Shown here in pieces: positions 34,359 through 47,034 of a DNA stretch of 64,000 nt. The position numbers and the translations under genes were made by a program. The stretch is from Pampus argenteus (taxonomy: Eukaryota; Chordata; Actinopteri; Scombriformes; Stromateidae), in assembly GCA_036937835.1 (NCBI GenBank), contig CM072878.1, forward strand, positions 18,084,501-18,148,500. Reading direction: 5' to 3'. The notes beneath the pieces are model-generated. The model saw only the letters and a list, made by a program, of their open reading frames with translations. It made no database searches and was not told the origin of the DNA. Numbering within the stretch: position 1 is the first letter of the stretch; the number at the start of each line of letters is the position of its first letter.

Positions 34359-36960
34359 ATTGCTGCTGATTTTACTGCTGAGAAGAAGATCTGATATATT
34401 TAATATTGAGAATTATAAAATGTGTTTGTATCCATGTAAGTGTGTCAGCTGTCTAGTTATTTAACAGTTGTAATTAATGCAGTAATTTCATCATTAAATC
34501 AACAACTGATGTGCATGTTTTTGTGAATCTGGTTTTCCTCTTGTGTTTTCATTAAAGGAAACTGACCTGCAACATGTCGCGTGAGGTTAAATGTTTTATA
34601 AAACGATGAAATGACACAACGCTTTTATTTTGTTGAAATCACTTTATTTGAGGGCCTCAATTTAAATCATTTGCTCAATTAAAAAAAGTCGAAAAGGCGT
34701 CTGAACAAGTCCAAAAGTCAGATATTTGTTTAAATAAAATATTTAATATTTATTCATATTCATATTTAATACTTGTTCATATTTATTTTTATTACAGCTG
34801 TACAGCACACTGATGAGGTTGTTTTCTTTCTAAACAGATGTTCTTTTGATAGTGTGCTGCAATATTTCATATAAATATCTGTGCAGAAAGTTTTGAAAAT
34901 AATCCAACTGTGTTATGATTTATTTGTCTTTCAGTTTGAGGGATTTGCTGTAAAAATGCCAATTAACTAATAAATAAACAGCAGATTAGAACTAGTGTGA
35001 ATTAAAGAGCCTTAAAAAGATAAAACAGACAAGTTAAATAAAAAAAAAAGAGAGACTTGTTGAACTCAAATCAGGTTTATTGTAAAAACATGAAGCAAAA
35101 GAGTAAAAGTATCCGCACATTAAAAAAAACTAAACCGACATGACTTAAAGAATCCAGCAATATTTCCTAGTGCACCAACTGGAAAAAACAAAAACAAGGA
35201 GCTGAAGATCAACAAGCTAACGAACTGAGGTCAGGCACTTAGAAGAGACAGGAAGTATGTGTGTCAAAATAAAAGTACATTCAGAAAGAGGGAAGGACAC
35301 AAAGCCAAAGATACAACAAACACTGGTGACACAGTCAAGTACTTTGGAAGACAGTCAAGAAAAAAAAAAAGTTTAAAAACCTCTAAAATAACGACAATCT
35401 ATTTGTTACCATACATAATAATTACACACAAACTAGTGCAGAGTAACTGCCAGCACATCTAACAGCGTGTAAGCCTTCTGACGTTTGTGCTGAAGTTCAC
35501 AAAGACCTCGACGTTTTTAATCTCAAATCATCATAGTTTTTGTGCAGTCGTATTTATACAAATAAAACCAACAAAACATTAAAAAAACAACAACAACAAA
35601 AACAAAACGCTCATGTTGTTTCCTCTCATAACATAAACATACCGAACATGAACCAAGGTCAGTGCAAACTCCGGCGTCAAAGTGACGTGGCCCCCGTGAA
35701 AACTACGGCGATACTCTCTTAGATCATTATGTACACGACAGTAACCAAACGTGTCCTATGATGCGTTTACAGGTTTCATATTTAAACTCACATGTAACAG
35801 TTTAAAGGTTTCAGAGAAAAAAACCACAAGTTGTTGCAAGTAATACAGGTTATTGTTAGTATGAGTTGTTCCTGTAGAGAAATACTATTTAATACATTCG
35901 TTGATGTAGAAATAGTACTTACAAGAAACTAGTGATCCAAAGTTCAGTCCTTAAAGGATTCGACTCTTTCTAGATTTTTCTTATCGTCACCAAACCAACA
36001 ACAAACTGATTTACTTACGTGTGTTTATATAAAGTCTGATATATCTTATACGTGTGCCGTAAACCTCTGTTGTTGTTGTTCAAAAAACTATTAAAAACAC
36101 ATCAGTGAGTCACACGGCTGTTAGTTTGTTAAGAAACGGCTCCAAAGAGTAATAACAGTGATGACATTTTCAGTCTCTGGAGAGTAGTTCTGTGTAGACG
36201 TCGCTGAGCTCTGCTAACAGGATACGGGGATACGTCTTACACAGAACTACTCTCCAGAGACTGAAAATGTAGTTGCTGTTATTATTAAGAGACGTTTCTA
36301 AAACAAACTAACATGACCAAACGCTGCATGATGAAGGAACATGTGACCCGGAAGAGCACTGATGTGTTTTTAATAGTTTTTAGACAACATCATATATTCA
36401 GGTTTTGGATATTTGATCAGTTCATTGTTGGTTTGGCGATTTGAGATTTGTTGACAGTAAGAAAAGTATAGAAAAAATCACCATCCATATCCTTCAAACA
36501 CCAAATAAGTAGCTGCTTTAGTATTGCAAATGTCTCAACTCCTACGCCTGTCAGTTTGTGCCTTTTTTTTTATACATATATTCATATAATATTTAAATGG
36601 AGTGTAGCCTATAAGCAGGAAGACCTAATTAGATGGCTGGTATAAAGATTAAAAAGCAGAACAATAGATATCACTACCAGGAACATCTCACCTTTATCAT
36701 CAGGTTTAACTCGTTCCTCAGTGAGAATGTATTTATATACTTGGCTTGTTGTGAATTGAAGGTTACGGGGTCAAAACGTTGCATATCATTCAAACCACCG
36801 AGCGTATTCCTATGAGAGCCCGCGGAGTGAGGAACATCTGTAGGAGTCGTCTCCTTGGGTTGGTGAGTAAGCAGGAGTGAATTAGTGGGTTGAAAGTGGC
36901 TGCTGGTCGATTAATTACGGGACTAACTGTTGATACAACTGGCGTGTGCAAAAAGGCCGC
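34359..36960. other. Spacer between convergent ifi35 and bcat2
   Basis: No coding exon. It holds a foldback MITE (35971-36478) and the likely bcat2 3'UTR. TTTATT at 35076-35081 is a candidate minus-strand poly(A) signal, which would make that UTR about 1.9 kb. This is also where the human-17q21-like block gives way to the 19q13-like block. Confidence 0.5.
35971..36478. mobile_element. Foldback MITE, copy 2 (most complete)
   Basis: The arms pair almost end to end. TTATCGTCACCAAACCAACA at 35981 pairs with TGTTGGTTTGGCGAT at 36427, AAAAACTATTAAAAACACAT near 36085 with its complement near 36365, and TTTTCAGTCTCTGGAGAGTA at 36169 with its complement ending at 36270. Loop of only about 50 bases. 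Non-coding. Confidence 0.85.
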
Positions 36961-39900
36961 TTAAGCGACCAGCGGTGCCCATTCGCTCTGTTTGCGTCCG
37001 TACTGGGTGAAGCGACGGCGAAGAGGAAAGAGAGAAAAGGAACATTTATCAAAAAGCAGAAATCGTTACATATTTGTAAAGCTTCAATTAATTGAATTAG
37101 CTTGAAAACTGGATTTATTAGCATCAGATAGCCTCTTGCATGCTTTTGGCTTCATTTGGTATTAAAACTCAGTTCCCTTTTTCTACCACTTGGAGGCGCC
37201 AACATGCAAGTTTGCCAAATGCAGCTTTTCGTAGCGGTTACATGTTGTGAAGTATTAATATGTGCACTTACCTGAATATCAGTAAGGTCTTTGTGGAACC
37301 TCTTTGCCAGGTCTGGACCGTTCTGCATCGTAGGGATCTGGTACGTCTGGAGATTAATAAACGAGGGTCAGAGCAGTACGATCACATAAGAACTGAATTA
37401 TCCCGAAACAAAACCATAAAGAAACACGAGATAAGATTCACACGATGTCGCCTGCTACCTTTCCTCTGTAGAGGAGGCTGCCGACGGGACAGACGACGCA
37501 GGCGGTCCCGGCTCCGAACACCTCCAGGACCCTCCCGGCATCCAGAGCCCCCAGCAGCTCCTTTATGGTCATCGTACGCTCCGTCACCTTAAACTCATCC
37601 TGATAGAAACGCAGAAAAACAAAAGAAAAAAAAAGGATCAAAGTTTGATGATTTAACCTGTTTAATACCGAACAGAATGCAGTTTAATTGCTTCTAAATG
37701 TCTGTGGTCGTCTTACCCAGGATCTGGCCAGATCCAGCAGAGACTGTCTGGTGACTCCTGGAAGAATGATGCCGTCCAGAGGAGGCGTCACCAACTCTCT
37801 CTCTGCACACACACACACAAGCTAATATGAAGCTTCAGCTGTCCAAATGAGTCAAATCCAGTAGATATCACGCAGCGTTAGTCTTTTTAATACAATATTT
37901 CTCTCTTTTTGTTATTAAACTTTCACTGCAGCTGAACAAGGAAACACATTTTATGCTAAAGAGACTGTAAATCAGGAAGATATCCATGATGATTTGAATC
38001 CTCATATTAGCCTCCAGTACACTTTTAAATACATTTGTGCACGAAATGAATTACATGAATAAGGAAAAGATGTTTTAATGGCCAGTTTGAACAATAGGAA
38101 GTCTGACCTCCTTTCTCATTGGTCCAGTAGATGAAGAGGTTCATGGTGCCGACCTCGGTGATCTCCTCCTGTTCTCCGTACAGCCACAGCACCTGCTGAC
38201 AGCCCCTCTTCACCGCCTCGTTCTGCACCGCTATCGTAGGGCCGTAGTTCCTGCAGAGAGGCGGAAAGAAGACGGTTAAATTAAAGTAAAGTAAAGACCT
38301 ACAGAGACATGCAGACAGCGGCTGGGCCGTTTTCCCTGTACGGTGAATGCTCTCACTGTACTTCCTTAATACGCGTTTAGAGCCGTCACTTGCCAAGAAA
38401 TAAGATTTAATCCTGAGAAACACGAAGCACAACTGTGAACAGTATATCATTGTGACTGCAAGGATTTAAAAAAAACAAAAGAACAAGAAACAAAAGAACA
38501 AAACATTTCACAGTTGAAACTGATGAGTCACGCTGCTTCTGCCTTTTCCTCGATCAGCGATTTTAAGCCACTATGTTTGCAAAGAGACACACAGCCGTAA
38601 CATACGGTCCCGTTGTTACGCTGTTATACCAAGAAGAGTCACAACAGGCCGATAGTCACTCCTGTTTTATCTCCGATTTGGTCTCCACCTGCTCCTGATA
38701 ACTGATTTTTTTGGCGGGCAGCGGAAACAATTATTTTAAGTTAATATATCAAACTTGATAACAAACAAGTTGTTTCCTTCCACATCCAGCAACATTATCA
38801 TTCATTTGGAGTCATGTTTCTGTCCTCCTGTTTTTTGCTCTCTACCATGAAGAGGAAGGAAGATTAATTATTACAAGCCGCGACTTCGTTATTATAAAGA
38901 ATATTGATTATAGACACTTTATATTTGCTTATCACACACACACATATATGAGTAAAAGGTCTGTGTGTCCAATAAGTAACAAAAAAAAAAGAAGAAAAAA
39001 ATACAGTATTGCTATTGCATAGTTTGTCCACCAGGGGGCGAGTTTACTTTTTAAAATGTGCCACATGTACAGCAGATTCAGGTCCTTTTCACTTTTTTGC
39101 ACTTTGTTGTGTTGTAGATTTAATTTTAAATGAATAAATGTTTCCTATCAATCTACAATCAATAACCTTTAAAGACAAAACTTTACAAATGTATTAAAAA
39201 TCCACAAACTGAAATCTTCAACACAATAAAGCGTGCAGACAGTGAAGGGATCTGAAAACTGGCGTTTGATCAGGCCTGACAGTTGAAGCGTATCCTAGTG
39301 AGTCGACTGGTGTTACGTAACCACGCTGCAGCTGAGCAGATGCGTCTTACTGCAGGATCCCAGAGTCATGTGGGAGCAGGCCCGTGATTAGAGGCTCAGT
39401 GGAACGAGCGGAGATTACAGGAGCACTGGCGGTATCTGCCGGGACCAATCCACATTTTAAATAACACTTTCTGTCAGACGGTAGATGTGAGTCTCAGTAG
39501 AGCTTCGTCACAGCGGACGCTTTGTCTCGTCACAGCAGGAAAAGCTGTTAAGCTGACCGCGTATGACAAGCTCAACTGGTCACATAAGCGATCCTGAACA
39601 TTTCAACCCCTGCGGTTATAAATAGGCTGCTGTGACGAGACAAAAGCTCTCTCCTCTAACAGGTCTTTTGTTTCACACTGTGTTTTTTTGGCACCAATTT
39701 GACCATCGTGTTATCCTGCTCTGTAGCAACCCTCCACATACCACTGCTGAATAACAAACAGAAAGAGAAAAATCTACTAATCTCACCCTCCCATCTTATA
39801 AGCCCCGACGCCTCCTTTCCAAGCCCTGACAAACGCAGGGTCGGCCAGCAGAGAAACGGGGTTGAAGGACCCCGTGGTGAAGTAGGGTCCCACTGGGCCC

Positions 39901-42900
39901 ACGATGACAAAGATCAAAGCTTCGCTTGACCGAGACACGCCGAGGGACGGCTGCAGGAGGAGGAGGAGGAGGAGGAGGAGGAGGAGGAGGAGGGAGGAGA
40001 CGGTTAATTAAGAGCAGCAATTAATGTCAAAAAGATTTCAATTAGCGGCACTAAAGCTCACCTCAGTTCCTATGAAGGTGGGTCTGATGTAGAGGCTGGC
40101 GTCCTGGGAATAAGGAACCCACTCCTGGTCCACCTCCACCAGCTTCCTGATGCACTCCAGCAGTTCACCTTTATCAAACAGCTGCAAGGACGACGAGGAC
40201 GACAAGGACGACAAGGACGACAAGCATGTGATGTCAAGCTGCCATCTTGATGAAGTACTAACATGCTTTTTGTGATTTTCTGTCATTTATCCTGTTATAA
40301 TGTGTGTCTACATTAAACATAGTAAAACGTTCAAAAGCCAGACATGTGATTTGAGAAGAGTAAAAGAAGTGAAATCCTGCTGCTACGGTATGTTTTCGTG
40401 GCCTCTGGAGGAAGCTTGTGGTACAAACTCACAGGGAGGCAGCTCCTGTCTGCACTGCGATGCATCCTCTCCATGTTCAGCATGGGCCTGAACAGACGGA
40501 TGTGGTTGTCGACTCCACGAAACGCCTTCATGCCTTCAAACAGCTGGAGAGACAGCAGACAGACAGGCAGACAGACAGACAGAGAGACGATAGACAGACA
40601 GACAGACAGACAGGGGTCAAATCCTGCACCTCACTACCACAGCAACATATCTGTATACTCAACAGTATATTATATTTATGGTCTCTCTCTGTGTAGTTAT
40701 TGTGTAATTTATTGTTTCCTTTGCCTGCCTCTAATCTCTCTTTAGGGTTGATAAAAACGCTCTCTCTCTCTCTTTAATTACTTTATTTGTTTACAGTCCA
40801 AATGTGGAAATGTTTGCCTGCGACTGAATATGTGTGTCGACTTCTGTTTGAGTTACTAACTACGCAAAATAAAAAGGATCTAAATGCTGTTTCAGAGGCT
40901 TTTTCACACCTTGATGATAATAACATCAGATTTCAGCAGCTTTGCTTCACTACACAGATCTGAAATAGTACAGGCGTGATTTACATGTCTGCTCTCACCT
41001 CTGTGGAGTAGTGCAGGGCGGAGCTGGCAGGGTGCAGCGACAGGTTCTGGAAAGGTACGATCCGAGGTGCCTCCCAGCCGCCTTTCTCTGACCAGTTGAT
41101 GGTCAACATGTGGTCGGAGAACTGTTTGCCGAACAACAAGGTGGAGGGGTCGGGCTTCGGCTTGCATGCTGTGTTGAGTTTAATGTCCAGATCTGCTGCC
41201 TGAGACGGAGACGGACGAGCGAGCCGGGAGGAGAAAAGGAAGTAGACGGGACAAGAGCAGAGCAGGCGGCGAAAAGAGTGATTGTTTTTAAATCGTCGTT
41301 ATTGACAGAGCATGCTTTAATGAGGACAATTAGCCGAGCGTTATACATAGAGTCGGCTGAAATGCTGACTCATCTGGTCAATTAGACTCGATTAATTAAG
41401 ATAAATGAAACTGAATTAAATAATTACAACAGGCAGAGAGGGAGGGAATGACAGAGGGGAAAAGGAGACTTTAAAAAAATAAAATAAAAAAGTATTTCTT
41501 CTCATGAATCACCTGTGAACACGTTGCAATCAGAAACAAAATCTCCTGATATGTACAGTCAGTCCAGATCAAGCTGGGCGGAGCTGACACCGGCTATACC
41601 TGTTCAGGTGGAGAAAGTAAATGTTTTCTTTATTACCTTGAAGGAGCTGGCAAAGCGCTGTGAACCAAAGGTAAAGGGAAGGGCCTGAACTAATCGTCCA
41701 TGGAGTACCTGCAAAAGGAAACAGAAAAACAGTGCAATCACTGCGGTGGTTGTACATTCACATACAGTGTTATCATCAGGGTAAATGATCATCTAGCAGC
41801 GTATTAGATCTGATTTATTCCAGGTGACAGTAAGCAACAAGTTTGACATTGTGTGTCTGTGGGTGTGTGTGGCTCCACACCAATCAGTTCACAGGATGTA
41901 AATGGTATGTGCTGTAAATAGCCACAAGCACACATGCAGGCGCCTCTCTGCAGGATGAATGACTGCATCTACGAGACGGAGCTGCAACTTCAAAACGTCA
42001 AAAAAAACCCCAAAAACATTCAGTTTACCATCATAGAGTTTACCAGAGATTGTTTTTTAGTTTTTTTTCCTTTAAAAAAAATGTCTAAAATTATTAATCA
42101 ATTATCAAAATAGTGATTAATTTTGTCAATGGGTTATTATAGCAGCTCTCTCATTCTCTTCACTGGAACCAAATATGCAGAAAAACTGCATTTTTCTCAA
42201 CTAAAAAATGAGATGAGATAGTAACTATACTGACAGCTGATGGGAAAAGTAAACAGGATGCACCGCCTACACCGGTTACCTGTCTGATATGTCCTCACCT
42301 GTGTGACTTTCTATGTTCATGATATTCTGACTGTTTAATGTCACTGTTGTTGTTTGTGGCAACAACCCAAAAAAACAAACAAACAAACAAACAGAACACA
42401 ACAAAGCATTGGATGCAGTAAGTTTACACTGACAATACAGTACTGTGTTACTAATGCAAGTGCTTGTGCAAAACGTCAAATGTAAATCGAGTTTGCACAG
42501 AAAAAGTTGCGCAGGAAAAGTTGCGCAAAGCTTCATCTGCAGGAGTCCTTTTTTTAAAAACACTTTTGAGATTGGATGATGCAAGTTTTGTTGTCACTGC
42601 ATCATGTTTATATGTTTTAACATGATGTTTGTGATATTTATTTGCAGAAGTCATGTATGACATTCATTCATTCATTCATTCATTCATTCATTCATTCATT
42701 CATTATTTTTTTTTACATGTATGTGCCAACTGGCAGGAATTTAAAACAGTTGGTTAACTTAGCATCAAAACTGTGATTCAGCAACAACTTGGAGTAAATG
42801 TGAAACACGGTATAATATGGTAATAACACACATACTTTACATGTAGCTGTAATTGTGTCTTAAACTGAGAAAAATGCGAAAAGAGTCCAATATACGCGAG

Positions 42901-43484
42901 AAAACTTTAAACCAAACCTCATTTAAAAAATGGACAATTTAATAAACACTTACTTATTGCAGCTCTGACACAAACTACACAAACGTGGATTCACTAATTT
43001 AATATCGTCGTGTAATATTCTTCAATTCGGCATATTAATATTAAAAAAATATACTAAAGAGAAAAACATGTTTAGCTTTCTACTCTCAGAGGACGAGACG
43101 AGCTCTGTACTGTTAGCTCACGTTTAAAATGTCAAATTATATTAAAATACAGTCAAATAAAATGAGTTTTATATCAGCCGATTTTTACATATAAGCTTGA
43201 AGTTTCACAGGATATCTTCAGATGTGTTTTTCCGATCGTTATTTTTTACTGACACACAAAAGAAAATTAAATGTAGATTTTCCAGAAGGGAGTTTGGTTG
43301 AATGTATCCGAGAATTGAGCCTCTTCCTCGGCGTCGGCGGCCAGTTTTAAGCGCCTCTTATCTTTCTCGGTCATTGATAATTGATAATTATATAATGAAT
43401 CATTTACTCAGACAGTCAATGTAAACAGATAATCAACACCAGACATAAACCGGTTCATGGACTCACCGATCGGAGGGCTGCCAT
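36961..43484 (-). CDS. bcat2: Branched-chain aminotransferase, mitochondrial type
   Basis: PLP-dependent transamination of leucine, isoleucine and valine with 2-oxoglutarate. Eleven coding exons on the minus strand: 43467-43484, 41637-41708, 40999-41199, 40433-40543, 40062-40181, 39787-39950, 38108-38250, 37717-37802, 37459-37599, 37272-37346 and 36961-37002, giving 390 aa (human BCAT2 392). The PLP lysine is in GVGAYKMGGNYGPT (K226). The redox CxxC centre is GTACVVCPVG (C339/C342). The basic, acid-free start MAALRS with HGRLVQALPFTFGSQRFASS fits a mitochondrial presequence. The sequence ends YGRKQSEWAPLVA. The cytosolic BCAT1 is the alternative, but the presequence and the neighbouring hsd17b14 (also adjacent in human 19q13.33) support BCAT2. 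Confidence 0.94.
39955..39993 (+). repeat. (AGG)n microsatellite abutting a bcat2 acceptor
   Basis: AGG/CCT repeat starting four bases upstream (minus-strand sense) of the bcat2 exon at 39950. On the minus strand it forms the polypyrimidine tract. Confidence 0.9.
40188..40222 (+). repeat. 9-bp repeat GACGACAAG next to a bcat2 exon
   Basis: About four copies of a GACGACAAG-like unit directly upstream of the acceptor of the bcat2 exon 40062-40181. Minus-strand pyrimidine-rich. Confidence 0.85.
40555..40612 (+). repeat. (CAGA)n microsatellite
   Basis: CAGA tetranucleotide run with minor interruptions, upstream of the bcat2 exon 40433-40543. Confidence 0.9.
42661..42705 (+). repeat. (CATT)n microsatellite in bcat2 intron 1
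   Basis: Eleven uninterrupted CATT units. Confidence 0.95.
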
Positions 43485-43980
43485 GTCCGCTACGTAACGA
43501 TGATAAGCGAGGTTATGTGTTCGTGTGGAAACAAACACTCAAAGTCAACTTGAGTTCCGCTTTGAAACTGGAGACTCTGAAACCAGAAACCTCCCACATG
43601 TAATAAATCCTTAAACACAGAGTTTGTTTTAAAAAATTAATTAATTAATTATTCCTTCATCACCTGGATTATTTTGTATGAAATGTAAAAAAAAATAAAA
43701 AATAAATAAAAAAAATAACATCAACCTTTTGTAATAAAAACACTCATCTAGATGTAGTAGTCGCTTTTATTAACCAGCAAAGTCTCATTCAAGAAGCCAC
43801 TGAGGGCGTAACAAGCGTAACATCTGATTGGTGGACGCCAGGTGGTACAAAAAAGGAAGGTTACTATAGGTCAAAGAGCTTGATGCTGATTGGTGGAGAA
43901 GTGGGGAGTGGTGCAGGTCATGCAATGTAATTTACAGCTGACTAACCTCAGACAGGCAACATGGCAATGAATGAACATTT
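43485..43980. other. Spacer bcat2 5' end to hsd17b14 3' end
   Basis: Promoter side of bcat2 with no recognised core motif. A-rich tract at 43685-43720. Both flanking genes are on the minus strand. Confidence 0.45.
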
Positions 43981-43986
43981 TTTATT
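43981..43986 (-). other. Poly(A) signal of hsd17b14
   Basis: TTTATT on the plus strand (AATAAA on the minus strand), about 50 bases beyond the hsd17b14 stop. Confidence 0.7.
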
Positions 43987-44034
43987 CAATTAAATCAGGT
44001 GTGTATAATCTGCTGTTCTGAAACCTCTGACGGG

Positions 44035-46130
44035 TCAGGATGGGATCTGACTCTTGAAGCCGTAGTTTAACTCGGCTCCTCCGCTGAGCAGCAGGTCAAC
44101 CCCGGTGCAGAAAGTAGCATCAGCAGCCAGATACAGAGCAGCCAGGCCGCACTCGGCCTCAGTCCCCATACGACCTATCAGCTGTTAGAGAAAGAAAAAC
44201 ATGTCACCTCTCATTCTTGTTAAGCTTTGTGTGTTTGCACTGCTGCACTGTTATTACACTAACAACTGTTTCACGTGGAGAGGAAGCATTTTCATATTCG
44301 GCTGCAGATGTTTCCAGGAGGTGCAGCAGGATATTAAGTCAGTCAGCCAACAGCCAGGGGAAACTACAAATATCCTAATCCATCACATCAGTGGCAGAAT
44401 AACAGAAAACAAACCAGGGACATAAAAGTGTTGCTGTAACACTGAAATCTCACAACAACAATAATAAAGCCAAATCAACAGTCTGGATTAACAAGAGATG
44501 AGAACGTTATGATGTTACTGTCCATTCACACTATGAATAATGAAATGCAAACCGAGACACTCTGTATAGCATCCCATTGTTAGCTTTAAATGCCTCGTCC
44601 TGCTGTGATAGAAAGACAGCTGTAATTTGCATGTTAAGGATCCCCCAGTTGACTCTCACTGTCTGGATCCAGGAATCAGGGCGTATTAACATTTACAACC
44701 CGTCATTAACACAACAATGTTGTTGTCGGTTTTCACCTGAATCCACCTCAGCGTGAAACCTGGAGACCATGACTGAGGTTAAACTGGTATTTCCGCTTAG
44801 AGCAGAAACCGACTGTTTCTCAGCAGGAAGCAGCGACGTCTTCACTGCCAACAAGGACATCAGAGTACTGCTGAAGATTCATCGTAACAGTAGACATTCA
44901 ACCGGTCAACTTTGGTCTTTGACCGTGTTTCTCATCTTCCTGTAAATGTCTGTGTCTCTCAGTCTGAACTTGCCTGAGCATTTTCTCCCATTTTAATGGC
45001 TGCTGCAGCATCTGGTGTCTGTCCTGCTAATTCCTCCCACAGTGGTGTCATCACATTACCTGGAGAGAGGCTGCAACACATGCAGACAGTGTTATTAGGC
45101 CAGAAAGGGTACGAATAGGTTTATAGATAGATATACTAGACTATTATATTAGTGTTTTAATGGTTAATGAATTAATCGATTGATTCTGATAACTGGTCAA
45201 TGCTTCATTTATCCAGTAAATTAAAAAAACATGATGCATAATATTGATTTTGTAACATTTTGTAACTAATTAGTTTATCAGAAAATGATACTTAAGAGCC
45301 TCCTTGTTAATTTAAATTGCCAAACGTCCTATATTATTATTATTATTATTATTATTATTAGGGATAATTTATAGTATAATAAGTCATGGTGGAATAAAAC
45401 TGTAGCAGAGAGGGACCTGAGTTTCCTCACCAGTTGACTCTCACATTGTGGCGACTCTCATCCACAGCCATCGCCTTTGTCATGGAGATGATCGCCCCCT
45501 TGTGGGGAAAACAGATCACATTACACGACTCATTTCCCTTCAGTTGAGAGTAAAGGGATGATGAAGTGTGGACTCATGTTGCCTGGAGAATGAGCTCACC
45601 TTGGTAGCGACATAAGGTGCAGCATCTTTCTGACCGATGGAGCCCACCAGACTGGAAACATTGATGATGTTTCCATGACGCTGTCGCAAGTACGGCAACG
45701 CATACTGCAGCAAGAGTGAGAGCTCTGCTGAATTCAAAGATCCTATATGCTTTAAAGCTGCAACTATTTTACAATTAATTGATAACAATTCATCTACAAC
45801 TATTCTGATAATCAATTAGTTGTGAATATTTTTCTAATCTAAAGAAAGAAAATAATCGTCACATTAATCATTAGTTGCAGCTCTAGTATATTGTACTTAT
45901 AAGTATCTATGAGTGTGTGAGGAGTGACAGCTTTCATCAAATTATTTGCCTTTTTTATGAAGTTGGAAACTTTACTTTAGAAGCCAAGAAGTAGCTGACG
46001 AGGTTCAGATTCAGCAGATCTCTGAACTCCTCCGCTGTGGTGTCGTCAGTCGATTTATGAGGTGGATCTGAAGAAAAGAAAAAAAAGAGACACATTAAAT
46101 AACAACAGAAGCATCTTCATGATATGTTGG

Positions 46131-46164
<34 letters not shown>

Positions 46165-46677
46165 GAAAACGAGACTCACGCCACCCTGCATTGTTGACCA
46201 GGCAGTCAACGTGTCCGTAATGCTCCACTGTGACTGCGATCAGTCTCTGCAGAAAGACACAATCACACCTTAATTCAGCTTCATCTGAACCAGCAGACCA
46301 GAGAAACAATAGAAAAACACTAAAACACTAAACAAAAGAAACAGGCAAACACACACAGGAGTCACTGCACCATCAAAATGAGAGAAAGCTCTTACAGGTG
46401 AGTTACAGGTGAGTATAACACATGTGTTGACCTTGAGGTCAAGTCATGTGACAACCTGGACACAATGCGAGTCTCTGGTCTTGTGATCATGTGTTTACTT
46501 CACGAGTTAATTATAAATCTATGTACAGTATAACCAGACGTTTTTTTACCTGGATGTCGTCCTCTTTGGAGACGTCACATGGGACAAATTTACACGAGCC
46601 TGGTCCTGCTGCGTTCAGCTCGGCCTCGAGAGCCTCACCTACCGCACCTGTAAAAAAACATCACTGTGGTGAAATTC

Positions 46678-46730
<53 letters not shown>

Positions 46731-47034
46731 TTATATTGTACTATTAAAAAATACAAACTGATATTCACATACATACATTCACATACTAACCTCCTCTTGC
46801 ACAAAACACCACTTTGGCACCATTGTCCACTAAACAAACAAACAAACAAACAAACAAACAAACAAACAAACAAAAGATGCAAGATGTGTAAATACTTCCT
46901 CACACTTCTTGATCCAGGTCAAGAGTAAAGATGCAACAGAAAAGCACCATACCAAACACTTTGACAATCCCTCTGCCGATGCCTTTAGATCCTCCAGTGA
47001 CAATCGCAACTTTGTTCAGGTAACGGAGGGACAT
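44035..47034 (-). CDS. hsd17b14: 17-beta-hydroxysteroid dehydrogenase 14 (SDR family)
   Basis: NAD-dependent short-chain dehydrogenase. Human HSD17B14 oxidises estradiol and other hydroxylated substrates in the cytosol. Nine coding exons on the minus strand: 46953-47034, 46791-46829, 46550-46647, 46180-46246, 45976-46067, 45600-45704, 45431-45498, 44974-45070 and 44035-44181, giving 264 aa (human 270). The Rossmann motif is TGGSKGIG (residues 13-20), with NNAG at 91-94. The catalytic set is S144 in NVSSLVG, Y157 and K161 in YVATK. Then come VRVNCLSPGNVMTPLWEELA and TGVDLLLSGGAEL near the end. The intron after exon 8 (donor below 44974) uses GC instead of GT. The 5'UTR beyond 47034 is not resolved. 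The position beside bcat2 repeats the human order. Confidence 0.92.
46126..46159 (+). repeat. (AAT)n microsatellite
   Basis: AAT trinucleotide run in hsd17b14 intron 4. A similar ATT run lies at 45332-45360. Confidence 0.9.
46679..46728 (+). repeat. (TA)n microsatellite
   Basis: About 24 TA units in hsd17b14 intron 2. Confidence 0.95.
46832..46874 (+). repeat. (AAAC)n microsatellite at hsd17b14 acceptor
   Basis: AAAC tetranucleotide run directly upstream (minus sense) of the acceptor at 46830. Confidence 0.95.
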
